Of a DNA stretch of 64,000 nucleotides, positions 35,712-43,547 are shown piece by piece. The notes beneath the pieces are model-generated. The model ran no database searches and was not told the DNA's origin. It was given only the letters and a program-made list of their open reading frames with translations. Within the stretch, counting starts at the first letter, position 1; every line of letters starts with the position of its first letter. The DNA lies in assembly GCF_030929595.1 (NCBI RefSeq), contig NZ_JAVFVR010000017.1, positions 62,001 through 126,000 on the forward strand. The letters run 5' to 3'. The translations under genes and the position numbers were made by a program. The DNA is from Flavobacterium sp. LHD-85 (lineage in GTDB: Bacteria; Bacteroidota; Bacteroidia; Flavobacteriales; Flavobacteriaceae).

Positions 35712-38700
35712 ATGCGTAAACTTTCCAGGTTCTTTATATACCAAATTATCCTTGCTTCGACTATAGCTACGGCACAAAAATCGGCTATTTATACTTACGA
35801 ATTAAAGGATTTTGACAAAGCACTGGCTTTATATAATGATAAACAATATGCTTCGGCTCAATTGATTTTTGAAAAAGTAAAATACAATGCAGGAAACGAA
35901 GAGGTTCAATCTGATTGTGCTTTTTACATTGCCAATTGCGCTATAAGAACCAACAAAGCAAATGCAGATGCTTTGGTAGAGCAATTCGTTAATGATTATC
36001 CAACGAGCACCAAGCAGAACCAAGCTTATATTGAAGCTGCTCAATTTTTCTTCGAGCAGGGAAATTATCCAAAAGCATTACAATGGTTTGATAAAGTGGA
36101 CGAAAGCTACATGAGCAAAACAGAATCGGACAAGTTTAACTTCATGAAAGGCTACAGCTATTTTAATGCTAAAAAGAAAAAAGAAGCTACCAATTATTTT
36201 AATAAAGTTGTCAATTCTAAAGAATATGGTTCTCAAGCCAAATATTACTTAGGTTTTATGGCGTATGAAGGTGACGATTATAAAGAGGCGACAAAGTATT
36301 TTGATGAAGTTTCGGGCGAAGAAAAATACAAAGAAAAGCTTTCGTATTATCAGGCCGACATGAATTTCAAATTAGGAAATTTCCAAAAAGCGATTGATTT
36401 AGGATTGGTAGCCATGAATAAATCAAACGATATTGAAAAATCGGAACTGAATAAAATTATTGGAGAAAGTTATTTCAATTTGAAGCAATATGGAAAAGCA
36501 ATTCCGTATTTAGAGCAATATGCTGGAAAAAAAGGGAAGTGGAACAATACCGATTTTTATCAGTTAGGTTACGCTTATTATGAGCAGAAAGAGTATGAGA
36601 AAGCAATTTCTCAATTCAACAAAATTATCGAAGGAAAAGATTTTGTTGCCCAAAACGCTTATTACCATTTGGGTTTAAGTTATTTAAATACAGGAAAAAA
36701 GCAGGAAGCTTTAAATGCTTTCAAGAATGCTTCTGAAATGGATTTTAATGCACAGATTCAAGAAGATGCCGCTTTAAATTACGCTAAATTAAGTTATGAT
36801 ATTGGAAACGCGTATCAAGCTGTTCCAGGTATTTTATTAGATTTCCTTAAAAAATATCCAAACAATTCAAGCCGTGCAGAAGTAGAGAAATTATTGGTCG
36901 ATTCTTACATTTCTTCTAAAAACTACAAAGAGGCTTTAGTTTTATTAGAAAAAAACAGAACTGCTGAAAATAAAGCAGCGTACCAAAAAGTGCTTTTTTA
37001 CCGCGGATTGGAATTATATAACGAAAATAATTACCAAGAAGCGGGTAAAATGTTCAAAAATACTATTAGCGAACAAAAAACGCCTGAGTTTACGGCACGT
37101 GCTACTTTCTGGAAAGCAGAAACTGAATATCTGAATGATGACATGCAAAATGCCCTGCTGACTTACAAACAGTTCGCTGGAATGGCAGCTGCAAAGTCTA
37201 CAGACGAATATAAAAACATCAATTATAATATTGGTTACACGTATTTTAAACTGAAAGAATACGATCAGGCAGCAAATTCTTTTCAAGCTCAGATCGATAA
37301 TTCGCCTTCAGATAAAGTTCGTTTAAACGATTCTTATTTGCGTTTGGGAGACTGTCGTTTTGTGACTTCAAAATATAGTGCGGCAAATGAGGCTTATGCA
37401 AAAGCAATCGCAGCAAAAGGTGTAGATGCCGATTATGCACAATTTCAAAAAGCACTTTCTTACGGATTTATGTCAAATAATTCGAAGAAAGTGGATGAAT
37501 TAAATAATTTCCTTCAGATGTACAAAAAATCATCTTACAGAGATGATGCTTTGTTCGAATTAGGAAATACTTACGTTGCAGAAAAGAAAAACGATCAGGC
37601 TTTGAAAACATATGATCAATTGATTTCAGAATTCCAAAACGGGTCTTTTACTTCAAAAGCAATCTTAAAACAAGGTTTGATTTATTACAATTCAGATCGC
37701 GATCAGCAGGCTTTAACGAAATTCAAGAAAGTTGCGGCAGAATTCCCAAAAACGCCAGAGGCTTTAGAAGCAGTTGCCACAGCAAGATTAATCTATGTTG
37801 ATTCTGGAAAAGTAGACGAATATGCAACTTGGGTTCGTACTTTAGATTTTGTTGAAGTTTCGGATGCTGAATTAGATAACGATACTTATGATGCTGCTTT
37901 CAAACAATATAGCCAAAACAATAGCAAAGCTGCGATTACGGGCTTTGGTGGTTATGTGAACAAATTCCCAGCAGGACTACACGCTTTAGAAGCTAATTTC
38001 TATCTGGCGCAGCTTTACTATGCTGAAGGTTCTGAAACAAAATCGACATCAAATTATCAATATGTAATCGATCAGCCTAGAAATGAATTTACAGAACAGG
38101 CTTTAAACAGATTGGCTCAGATTTACTTAAAAGCAAAAGATTGTGATAAAGCAATTCCGGTTTTAAAACGTTTAGAAACAGAAGCAGATTATCCGCAGAA
38201 CAAAACTTTCGCACAGGCAAACTTGATGAAATGTTATTATGACAAAAAAGACTATGACAATTCGGTTACTGCTGCTGAAAAAGTTTTAGAAAATGCAAAA
38301 TCTGATGCTGGAGTAAAAGCCGATGCTCAAATCATTGTAGCAAGAGCGGCGATTCAAACAGGAAATGAAGATAAAGCGAAAACAGCTTACGCTAAATTAA
38401 TGACAAGTTCAAAAGGAGAATTGGCAGCAGAAGCTTTGTATTATGATGCGTATTTTAAAACAAAAGAAGGGAAATATGATGCTTCGAATACTGCTGTTCA
38501 AAAACTGGCAAAAAGCTATTCTGCTTACAAATATTACGGAGCAAAAGGTTTAGTGTTGATGGCGAAAAACTTCTACGGATTAAAAGATAGTTACCAAGCG
38601 ACGTATATTTTGGACAACGTAATCAACAATTTTACAGATTATCCAGATGTGGTTGAAGAAGCGAAAAAAGAATTAGGAGCTATTAAAGCAGAAGAGTCTA

Positions 38701-38726
38701 AAACAAATTCGTCGATTAATAGATAG
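35712..38726 (+). CDS. Large secreted TPR-repeat protein
   Basis: A 1004-aa protein with a short signal peptide (residues 1-21, ending TATA) and then tetratricopeptide repeats along nearly its full length, for example AKYYLGFMAYEGDDYKEATKYFDEV, FYQLGYAYYEQKEYEKAISQFNKI and AYYHLGLSYLNTGKKQEALNAFKNA. No enzymatic domain was seen. It should act as a protein-binding scaffold in the periplasm or on the outer membrane. A barrel protein at 39842 lies downstream on the same strand, with phzF between them. The pairing suggests joint function but is not proven. Confidence 0.88.
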   Translation: MRKLSRFFIYQIILASTIATAQKSAIYTYELKDFDKALALYNDKQYASAQLIFEKVKYNAGNEEVQSDCAFYIANCAIRTNKANADALVEQFVNDYPTSTKQNQAYIEAAQFFFEQGNYPKALQWFDKVDESYMSKTESDKFNFMKGYSYFNAKKKKEATNYFNKVVNSKEYGSQAKYYLGFMAYEGDDYKEATKYFDEVSGEEKYKEKLSYYQADMNFKLGNFQKAIDLGLVAMNKSNDIEKSELNKIIGESYFNLKQYGKAIPYLEQYAGKKGKWNNTDFYQLGYAYYEQKEYEKAISQFNKIIEGKDFVAQNAYYHLGLSYLNTGKKQEALNAFKNASEMDFNAQIQEDAALNYAKLSYDIGNAYQAVPGILLDFLKKYPNNSSRAEVEKLLVDSYISSKNYKEALVLLEKNRTAENKAAYQKVLFYRGLELYNENNYQEAGKMFKNTISEQKTPEFTARATFWKAETEYLNDDMQNALLTYKQFAGMAAAKSTDEYKNINYNIGYTYFKLKEYDQAANSFQAQIDNSPSDKVRLNDSYLRLGDCRFVTSKYSAANEAYAKAIAAKGVDADYAQFQKALSYGFMSNNSKKVDELNNFLQMYKKSSYRDDALFELGNTYVAEKKNDQALKTYDQLISEFQNGSFTSKAILKQGLIYYNSDRDQQALTKFKKVAAEFPKTPEALEAVATARLIYVDSGKVDEYATWVRTLDFVEVSDAELDNDTYDAAFKQYSQNNSKAAITGFGGYVNKFPAGLHALEANFYLAQLYYAEGSETKSTSNYQYVIDQPRNEFTEQALNRLAQIYLKAKDCDKAIPVLKRLETEADYPQNKTFAQANLMKCYYDKKDYDNSVTAAEKVLENAKSDAGVKADAQIIVARAAIQTGNEDKAKTAYAKLMTSSKGELAAEALYYDAYFKTKEGKYDASNTAVQKLAKSYSAYKYYGAKGLVLMAKNFYGLKDSYQATYILDNVINNFTDYPDVVEEAKKELGAIKAEESKTNSSINR

Positions 38727-38735
38727 AGAGAAAAA

Positions 38736-38832
38736 TAGAAGAAAGAGACAAGAAGCAAGAATTTCTAGAAGAAAGAAACAAGAAGCAAGATTGAAAAGTC
38801 TTTTATCTTTCATCTTGGTTCTTTTCTCTAAA
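38736..38832. repeat. AGAAGAAAGAGACAAGAAG repeat left of phzF
   Basis: Two 25-bp direct copies (38736-38760 and 38766-38790) differ at one base, and an inverted, less exact partner follows (about 38811-38830). A related inverted-repeat copy lies right of phzF at 39716-39827. Confidence 0.65.
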
Positions 38833-38844
38833 AAAAAGAAAGAA

Positions 38845-39708
38845 ATGAATTTACCTTTTTACATAGTTGATGTTTTTGCTGATAAAAAATACGCTGGAAA
38901 TCAGCTGGCGGTTTTTATGGATGCAGAAAATTTAAGTACAGCACAAATGCAGCAGATGGCGCGCGAGATTAATTTTGCGGAAAGCACATTTGTAACCAAA
39001 CTGGATAAAGCCAATAATAAAGCAGAAATTAGAATTTTTACCCCGGCTCACGAAATGCAATTTGCGGGACATCCAATAATTGGAACTTCTTGGGTTTTAA
39101 TGAATAAGATTTTTGATAATTCACCTAACGAAATAAAATTAGAAGTGCCGATTGGACCAATCGCAATCAATAAATCAGATGATTTGATTTGGTTGAAAGC
39201 AGCGCAGCCAAAGTTTTGGGATACTTTTTCTAAAATAGATTTTACTTTTTTCAGTAATCTCCAAGTAAGTGATTTCGAGAATCAGTTTCCAATTCAGGAA
39301 GTAACAACAGGAAGCGCTTTTGTAATGGTTGGTTTAAGCAGTAAAAAAGCTCTTGAAAATTTGGTTTTAGATAAAGATAAAGCTGATGAATGGATGAAAC
39401 AGCACTGCAAAACAGATCATAGGGGGTTATACTTTTATTATTTAGAAGGAGAAAAACTGTTTAGCAGAATGTTGTGTATCGAGCATAATCAGTTGGTAGA
39501 AGATGCTGCAACAGGAAGTGCCAGTACATGTTTACAGGCTTTTTTATTAAAATATCATAAGCCTGAATTTAAATTGACAAACCATCAAGGAGATTACATC
39601 GGACGTCCATCTGAGATTTATTTTAATGGAAAACTAAGCGGAGATCTGTTTGATATTAGAATAGGAGGAAAAGCTCAGTTTGTGGCTAAAGGTGAGTGGG
39701 AAGCTTAG
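38845..39708 (+). CDS. PhzF-family isomerase/epimerase
   Basis: A 287-aa diaminopimelate-epimerase-fold enzyme of the PhzF family. The catalytic glutamate is E46 in INFAESTFV, followed by the RIFTPAHEMQFAGHP motif, and the C-terminal half carries DAATGSAS. The substrate is unknown; relation to phenazine synthesis is only by family name, as no other phz gene is present. The ATG at 38845 is preferred, since the upstream 54 bp lie in repeat DNA. The gene is bracketed by repeats and sits between the TPR and barrel genes. Confidence 0.87.
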   Translation: MNLPFYIVDVFADKKYAGNQLAVFMDAENLSTAQMQQMAREINFAESTFVTKLDKANNKAEIRIFTPAHEMQFAGHPIIGTSWVLMNKIFDNSPNEIKLEVPIGPIAINKSDDLIWLKAAQPKFWDTFSKIDFTFFSNLQVSDFENQFPIQEVTTGSAFVMVGLSSKKALENLVLDKDKADEWMKQHCKTDHRGLYFYYLEGEKLFSRMLCIEHNQLVEDAATGSASTCLQAFLLKYHKPEFKLTNHQGDYIGRPSEIYFNGKLSGDLFDIRIGGKAQFVAKGEWEA

Positions 39709-39715
39709 GAATTAG

Positions 39716-39827
39716 AAAAATAGAAGCCAGAACAAAGAGACAAGATATTAGAAATAGAATAAAAAATATAGAGAAAAATTAAAGATAAAAGAGAAGTCTT
39801 TCTTCTTGAATCTTTTTTCTATTCTCT
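39716..39827. repeat. AGAAGAAAGAGACAAGA-type inverted repeat right of phzF
   Basis: TAGAAGCCAGAACAAAGAG is like the left copies. AGAATAGAA-type and TTCTATTCT-type arms (about 39754 and 39818) pair around an A-rich centre. It is the second element of the same family around phzF. Confidence 0.55.
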
Positions 39828-39841
39828 TAAAATAAAGAAAT

Positions 39842-41593
39842 ATGAAATTAAACTGCCGACATAAAATAATCATTTTGTTAGTGTTATTTACTGCTCAGTT
39901 TTCGATTGCACAGAAGAAAAATGAAAGTATTGGAACCGAAACTGTAAACGTAGTAAAACCTTATTCGCCTACTATTTCAGATGCTTTTAAAGTAAAAGAA
40001 ACGCCTTCGCTTGACGATAGCGGTAATCAGCCAAAGGAAGTTATTAAATACAGTATTTTGTCTGTTCCTGTGGCTTCGACTTTTACGCCTTCAAAAGGAA
40101 AAGCAGAAGGCGTTGAGAAAGCTAAAAGAGAAAAATTGTTTAATAATTACGCCACTTTAGGGCTTGGAAACTACAGCACTTTAAATGGTGAATTATTCGT
40201 AAACCAAGATTTAGGCAATAATGATTATGTGGCAGGAATGTTTCGTCACCACTCTTCTCAAGGCGGAATTAAAGATGTAGAATTGAACGATGAATTTTAT
40301 GATACATCAATTAATGTTGGTTATGGTCAAAACAATAGAGATAATACTTGGGGAGTAGATTTAGGATATCAAAATCAGATTTATAACTGGTACGGACTTC
40401 CATCAGATTTTGGCTCTACAATTCCAGATCAGCGTTATGATTTGGTAAACAGCATTAATCCAGATCATTCTTATAATACAATTTGGGTTGGCGGAAATGC
40501 AGAATTTAACGAAAGCATTTTCAGTAAACTTTCGGCAAAATTCACGCATTTTTCAGACAGTTATTCTTCGTCAGAAAACAGATTTTATGTAAAGCCAACT
40601 TTTACTGTTGATGTAATGGATCAGGCAATTAAAACAAATCTTATTGTAGATCATGTTAGCGGTTCATTCAAAAACAATTATTTACAGGATAATACAGAAG
40701 CTTTAAAATATAGTTTTACAAATGTTGGAATCGAACCAAGTTTTGTAATCAATGAAAACGAATGGACATTAGAATTAGGGGCTGGAATTTATTACAGTGC
40801 AGATTCTGAAAATAGCGGCAATAAATTTTATTTCTATCCAAAAGTAAATGCTTCGTATAAATTGGTTGGGGATTTAATGATTTTCTATACTGGAGTAAAT
40901 GGAGGTTTAAACCAAAATTCTTATGCTGATTTTGTAAGCGAAAATCCGTTTTTGTCTCCAACATTAAACATGCGTCCATCAAGTACGCAATACAATATTT
41001 TTGCTGGATTAAAAGGAAAATTGGCGAACAATGTAAATTATAACGTGACTGCTTCTTACTTGAATGAAAAAGACAAAGCGCTGTTTAAAGCAAATGACTA
41101 TACAGAAGTAATTACAAATGAAGATTACGCTTTCGGGAACTCGTTTGGAGTAGTTTATGAAGATATTAGAACGTTCCGTTTCTACGGAGAATTAAAAGCC
41201 GATTTCTCTCAAAATGTAACTTTTGGAATCAACGGAACTTTTAATAGTTACAATACTGACAACGTAGTTGAAGCATGGAATTTGCCAACAATGAAATTAA
41301 GTTCGACTTTAGACGTTAATATTACAAAGCAGTGGTATGCAGGATTGAATGTGTTTTATGTAGGAGAAAGAAAAGATATGCAGACCAATACTTCTTTAGG
41401 AGTCGATGCTACGCCAATAACTCTAAAAAGCTATTTTGATGCGAATGCGCATGTTGGGTACAAATTCAACGAAAGATTAACGTTTTTCTTGAAATTGAAC
41501 AATATTGGAAATCAAGCCTACGAAAAATGGTTGAATTATCCTGTACAAGGATTCCAAGTTTTAGGAGGCGCAAATTATAAATTTGATTTTTAA
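39842..41593 (+). CDS. TonB-receptor-like outer membrane beta-barrel protein
   Basis: A 583-aa protein with a signal peptide (residues 1-23, ending SIAQ). The start of the mature part (ETVNVVKPYSPTISDAFKVKETP) resembles Bacteroidetes receptor-like proteins. About 16-18 amphipathic strands follow, with a TonB-dependent-receptor C-terminal strand (SYFDANAHVGYKFNERLTFFLKLNNIGNQAYEKW). No plug domain is evident. It may take up a ligand or act with the TPR protein. Possible function is unassigned. Confidence 0.82.
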   Translation: MKLNCRHKIIILLVLFTAQFSIAQKKNESIGTETVNVVKPYSPTISDAFKVKETPSLDDSGNQPKEVIKYSILSVPVASTFTPSKGKAEGVEKAKREKLFNNYATLGLGNYSTLNGELFVNQDLGNNDYVAGMFRHHSSQGGIKDVELNDEFYDTSINVGYGQNNRDNTWGVDLGYQNQIYNWYGLPSDFGSTIPDQRYDLVNSINPDHSYNTIWVGGNAEFNESIFSKLSAKFTHFSDSYSSSENRFYVKPTFTVDVMDQAIKTNLIVDHVSGSFKNNYLQDNTEALKYSFTNVGIEPSFVINENEWTLELGAGIYYSADSENSGNKFYFYPKVNASYKLVGDLMIFYTGVNGGLNQNSYADFVSENPFLSPTLNMRPSSTQYNIFAGLKGKLANNVNYNVTASYLNEKDKALFKANDYTEVITNEDYAFGNSFGVVYEDIRTFRFYGELKADFSQNVTFGINGTFNSYNTDNVVEAWNLPTMKLSSTLDVNITKQWYAGLNVFYVGERKDMQTNTSLGVDATPITLKSYFDANAHVGYKFNERLTFFLKLNNIGNQAYEKWLNYPVQGFQVLGGANYKFDF

Positions 41594-41617
41594 GAGATCT
41601 TTGCCATAAAGATACTT

Positions 41618-41657
41618 AGGCACAAAAACATTTAAAATGAATGTGCCTTTTTTTTTT
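41618..41657 (+). terminator. Terminator after the barrel gene
   Basis: AGGCACA (41618-41624) pairs with TGTGCCT (41642-41648), followed by a ten-base T-run, 25 bp after the stop. CACGAATTC-like repeat sequence follows up to 41706. Confidence 0.75.
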
Positions 41658-41726
41658 CAGCCATGAGCTCATGAATTTTTTGGAGTAGATTCGTGAATTC
41701 GTGGCTGTTTTTTTTAATTTTATAAA

Positions 41727-42257
41727 ATGGAAATTATATTACGTCAAGAAAATAAAAATGATTTTGAAAGTGTTTTTCATTTGATAGAAAAAGCTTTCGA
41801 AAAGGAAGAATACAGCGACCATAAAGAACAGTTTTTGGTAGAGAGATTAAGAAAATCGGATGCTTTTATTCCAGAACTGTCTATTGTTGCCGAAATTGAT
41901 AATAGAATTGTCGGCCATATTTTATTTACTAAACTTGAAATAAAAAGTGAATCTCAAATCTTTCAGTCACTAGCACTTGCTCCAGTTTCGGTTTTACCAG
42001 AATTTCAAGGAAAAGGAATTGGATCAAAGTTGATTTTACATGGACATGAAATTGCAAAAAGTTTAGGATTTAAATCGGTTATTTTATTAGGCCATCAAGA
42101 TTATTATCCAAGATTCGGATATGAACTTTGCGAAAAATACAATATCAAAATGCCGTTTGATGTTCCAGCTGAAAACTGTATGGTAATTGCATTAGCAGAA
42201 GATGGTTTAAAAGATGTAAATGGAGAAGTGGTGTATCCAAAAACTTTTTTCGAATAA
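41727..42257 (+). CDS. GNAT-family N-acetyltransferase (YhbS-like)
   Basis: A 176-aa acetyl-CoA-dependent acetyltransferase. The acetyl-CoA loop is EFQGKGIGSKLILHGHEIAKSLGF (about residues 91-115), and the distal YhbS feature YYPRFGYELCEKYNIKMPFDVPAENCMVIAL follows. Substrate unknown. Preceded by the CACGAATT repeat and a terminator, so probably transcribed separately from the barrel gene. Confidence 0.9.
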   Translation: MEIILRQENKNDFESVFHLIEKAFEKEEYSDHKEQFLVERLRKSDAFIPELSIVAEIDNRIVGHILFTKLEIKSESQIFQSLALAPVSVLPEFQGKGIGSKLILHGHEIAKSLGFKSVILLGHQDYYPRFGYELCEKYNIKMPFDVPAENCMVIALAEDGLKDVNGEVVYPKTFFE

Positions 42258-42277
42258 AAATTTAGACAAAGAAAAAA

Positions 42278-42314
42278 ACCTTTGCACCTTTGCATCTCAG
42301 AACCTCAGTACCTT
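42278..42314. repeat. CCTTTGCACCTTTGCATCTCAGAACC repeat
   Basis: Consists of tandem CTTTGCA units and a GCATCTCAGAACCTCAG core identical to the complement of 7826-7842. It ends 10 bp before the next ATG. TACCTTTA at about 42309 is one base from a -7 box. Confidence 0.6.
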
Positions 42315-42323
42315 TAAAAAAAA

Positions 42324-42773
42324 ATGACTTTCAAAGAAAAAATATATTCTCACTACACTCAAATGGTTCAAGACCGAATTGATGTTTTTAAAGACATGAT
42401 TTCGGGTTTGACCGAAGATTCAAAAAATGATGCAAAAGGTTCAGCTGGTGACAAACACGAAACGGCTTTGTCTATGATGCATATCGAACAGGAAAAACTC
42501 ACCAATAAATTAAAAGAAGCACTAGAGCAAAAAGCAATTTTAGACAAGATAGATCCGCTAAAAACGACAGAAAACATTGTTCTAGGAAGTCTGGTAAAAG
42601 CAAACGGAATTTATTTATATGTGAGTGTTGCACTTCCAAAAATAGCAATTGACGGAATTAATGTTATTGCACTTTCTCCGCAATCTCCGTTAGGAAATCA
42701 TTTAATGGGAAATAAGGATGGGTTTCAATTTGAGATTAACAAGACGCATTATACTATTGAAGAAATTAGCTAG
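42324..42773 (+). CDS. GreA/GreB C-terminal-domain-like protein
   Basis: A 149-aa protein. The N-terminal 75 residues are helical and charged (KDMISGLTEDSKNDAKGSAGDKHETALSMM...LTNKLKEALEQKAILDKID), probably a coiled coil. The C-terminal part (ENIVLGSLVKANGIYLYVSVALPKIAID...ISPQSPLGNHLMGNKDG-like run) matches the pattern of the transcript-cleavage factor GreA C-terminal domain. Databases sometimes label such proteins otherwise; by sequence a Gre-like RNA polymerase secondary-channel factor is most plausible. Not verified. Confidence 0.7.
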   Translation: MTFKEKIYSHYTQMVQDRIDVFKDMISGLTEDSKNDAKGSAGDKHETALSMMHIEQEKLTNKLKEALEQKAILDKIDPLKTTENIVLGSLVKANGIYLYVSVALPKIAIDGINVIALSPQSPLGNHLMGNKDGFQFEINKTHYTIEEIS

Positions 42774-42776
42774 TAT

Positions 42777-42983
42777 ATGAATTTTATGCACTTAATATGT
42801 AGTTTTTCATTCTTTGGTGCTTCTTATGCCTTTTATAAGATTCATAAATTATGGAAAAGAGATGTTACAGAAAATGATAAACTTTATAAGTTTCAAATAA
42901 AAGCCACAAGTTTTAAGCATTGGCTATTACTAGGAATGTTCGTGATTATGGGAATCGTTTATTTTTTTAAAGCACTGCCTTAA
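42777..42983 (+). CDS. Small two-helix membrane protein
   Basis: A 68-aa protein with two likely membrane helices (residues 5-20 and 49-66) and a charged middle part. It begins 4 bp after the Gre-like gene and so is probably cotranscribed. Codon use and length suggest a real gene, but no family is recognised. Confidence 0.6.
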   Translation: MNFMHLICSFSFFGASYAFYKIHKLWKRDVTENDKLYKFQIKATSFKHWLLLGMFVIMGIVYFFKALP

Positions 42984-43011
42984 TTACAAAGAATGTCATT
43001 CCGATGAGTGA

Positions 43012-43038
43012 GACCCGAGCGATAGCGAATAGGCGAAG
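43012..43038 (-). repeat. Dispersed TTCGCTATCGCTCG repeat, copy B
   Basis: Its reverse complement matches 2986-3012 at 24 of 27 positions. It lies just after the small membrane protein gene. A TGTCATTCCGATGAG run precedes it. Confidence 0.65.
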
Positions 43039-43091
43039 CAAATCTTCGTACGCAATTCCATAACACATATCATTTATATTTATCTTTTATT

Positions 43092-43169
43092 AAACATAGC
43101 TTGTGGTTTTAACCACGGGAAACGTATTGTATATATTGCGTCCCGCGATTAAAACCGCGGGCTATGTTT
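43092..43169. repeat. Paired REP-like inverted hairpins
   Basis: Arms 43092-43120 and 43141-43169 start and end with AAACATAGC/GCTATGTTT and pair at 24 of 29 positions; all five mismatches are transitions. Each arm also folds alone around TTTTAA (GTGG/CCAC and GCGG/TCGC stems). Two of the differences are compensatory. The 564-bp gap (42984-43547) otherwise holds copy B above and AT-rich DNA. Confidence 0.7.
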
Positions 43170-43547
43170 TGAAATTAGTTAATGAAAAAACTTTGTCGAA
43201 CTACCTTTAAGGGTTTTCTTTGTTGAAATTGATAAACGATTGTATAAATAATAATTCCAGAACAGTTTCTTATCTCTTCTTTACGAATCTTCCATTTATA
43301 ATAGAAATGTCTTGTAAATTAATTTTAAAAACCGCTTTAAACTTTAAATTTGAAAGCAGTTTTGTGCTTAAAATTAAGGATTTAAAGTTTAGGTCTTTTT
43401 TTAATGCTAAAATTTTACATTTTATATGTAAAAATAAAAATTTGGTTTTAAATTGTAATTGAAATCAATGTTTGTGTTTTCCAATTGTAACTAATACTTC
43501 ATCTTTGCCCTATCAAAATAAAATTTAAAGAATTAAAATATAAAATT

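Noticed and set aside
43220..43462. 80-codon open frame before asnB
   Set aside because: AT-rich low-complexity protein of K, F, L and N without a family match, in a repeat-bearing gap, likely chance.
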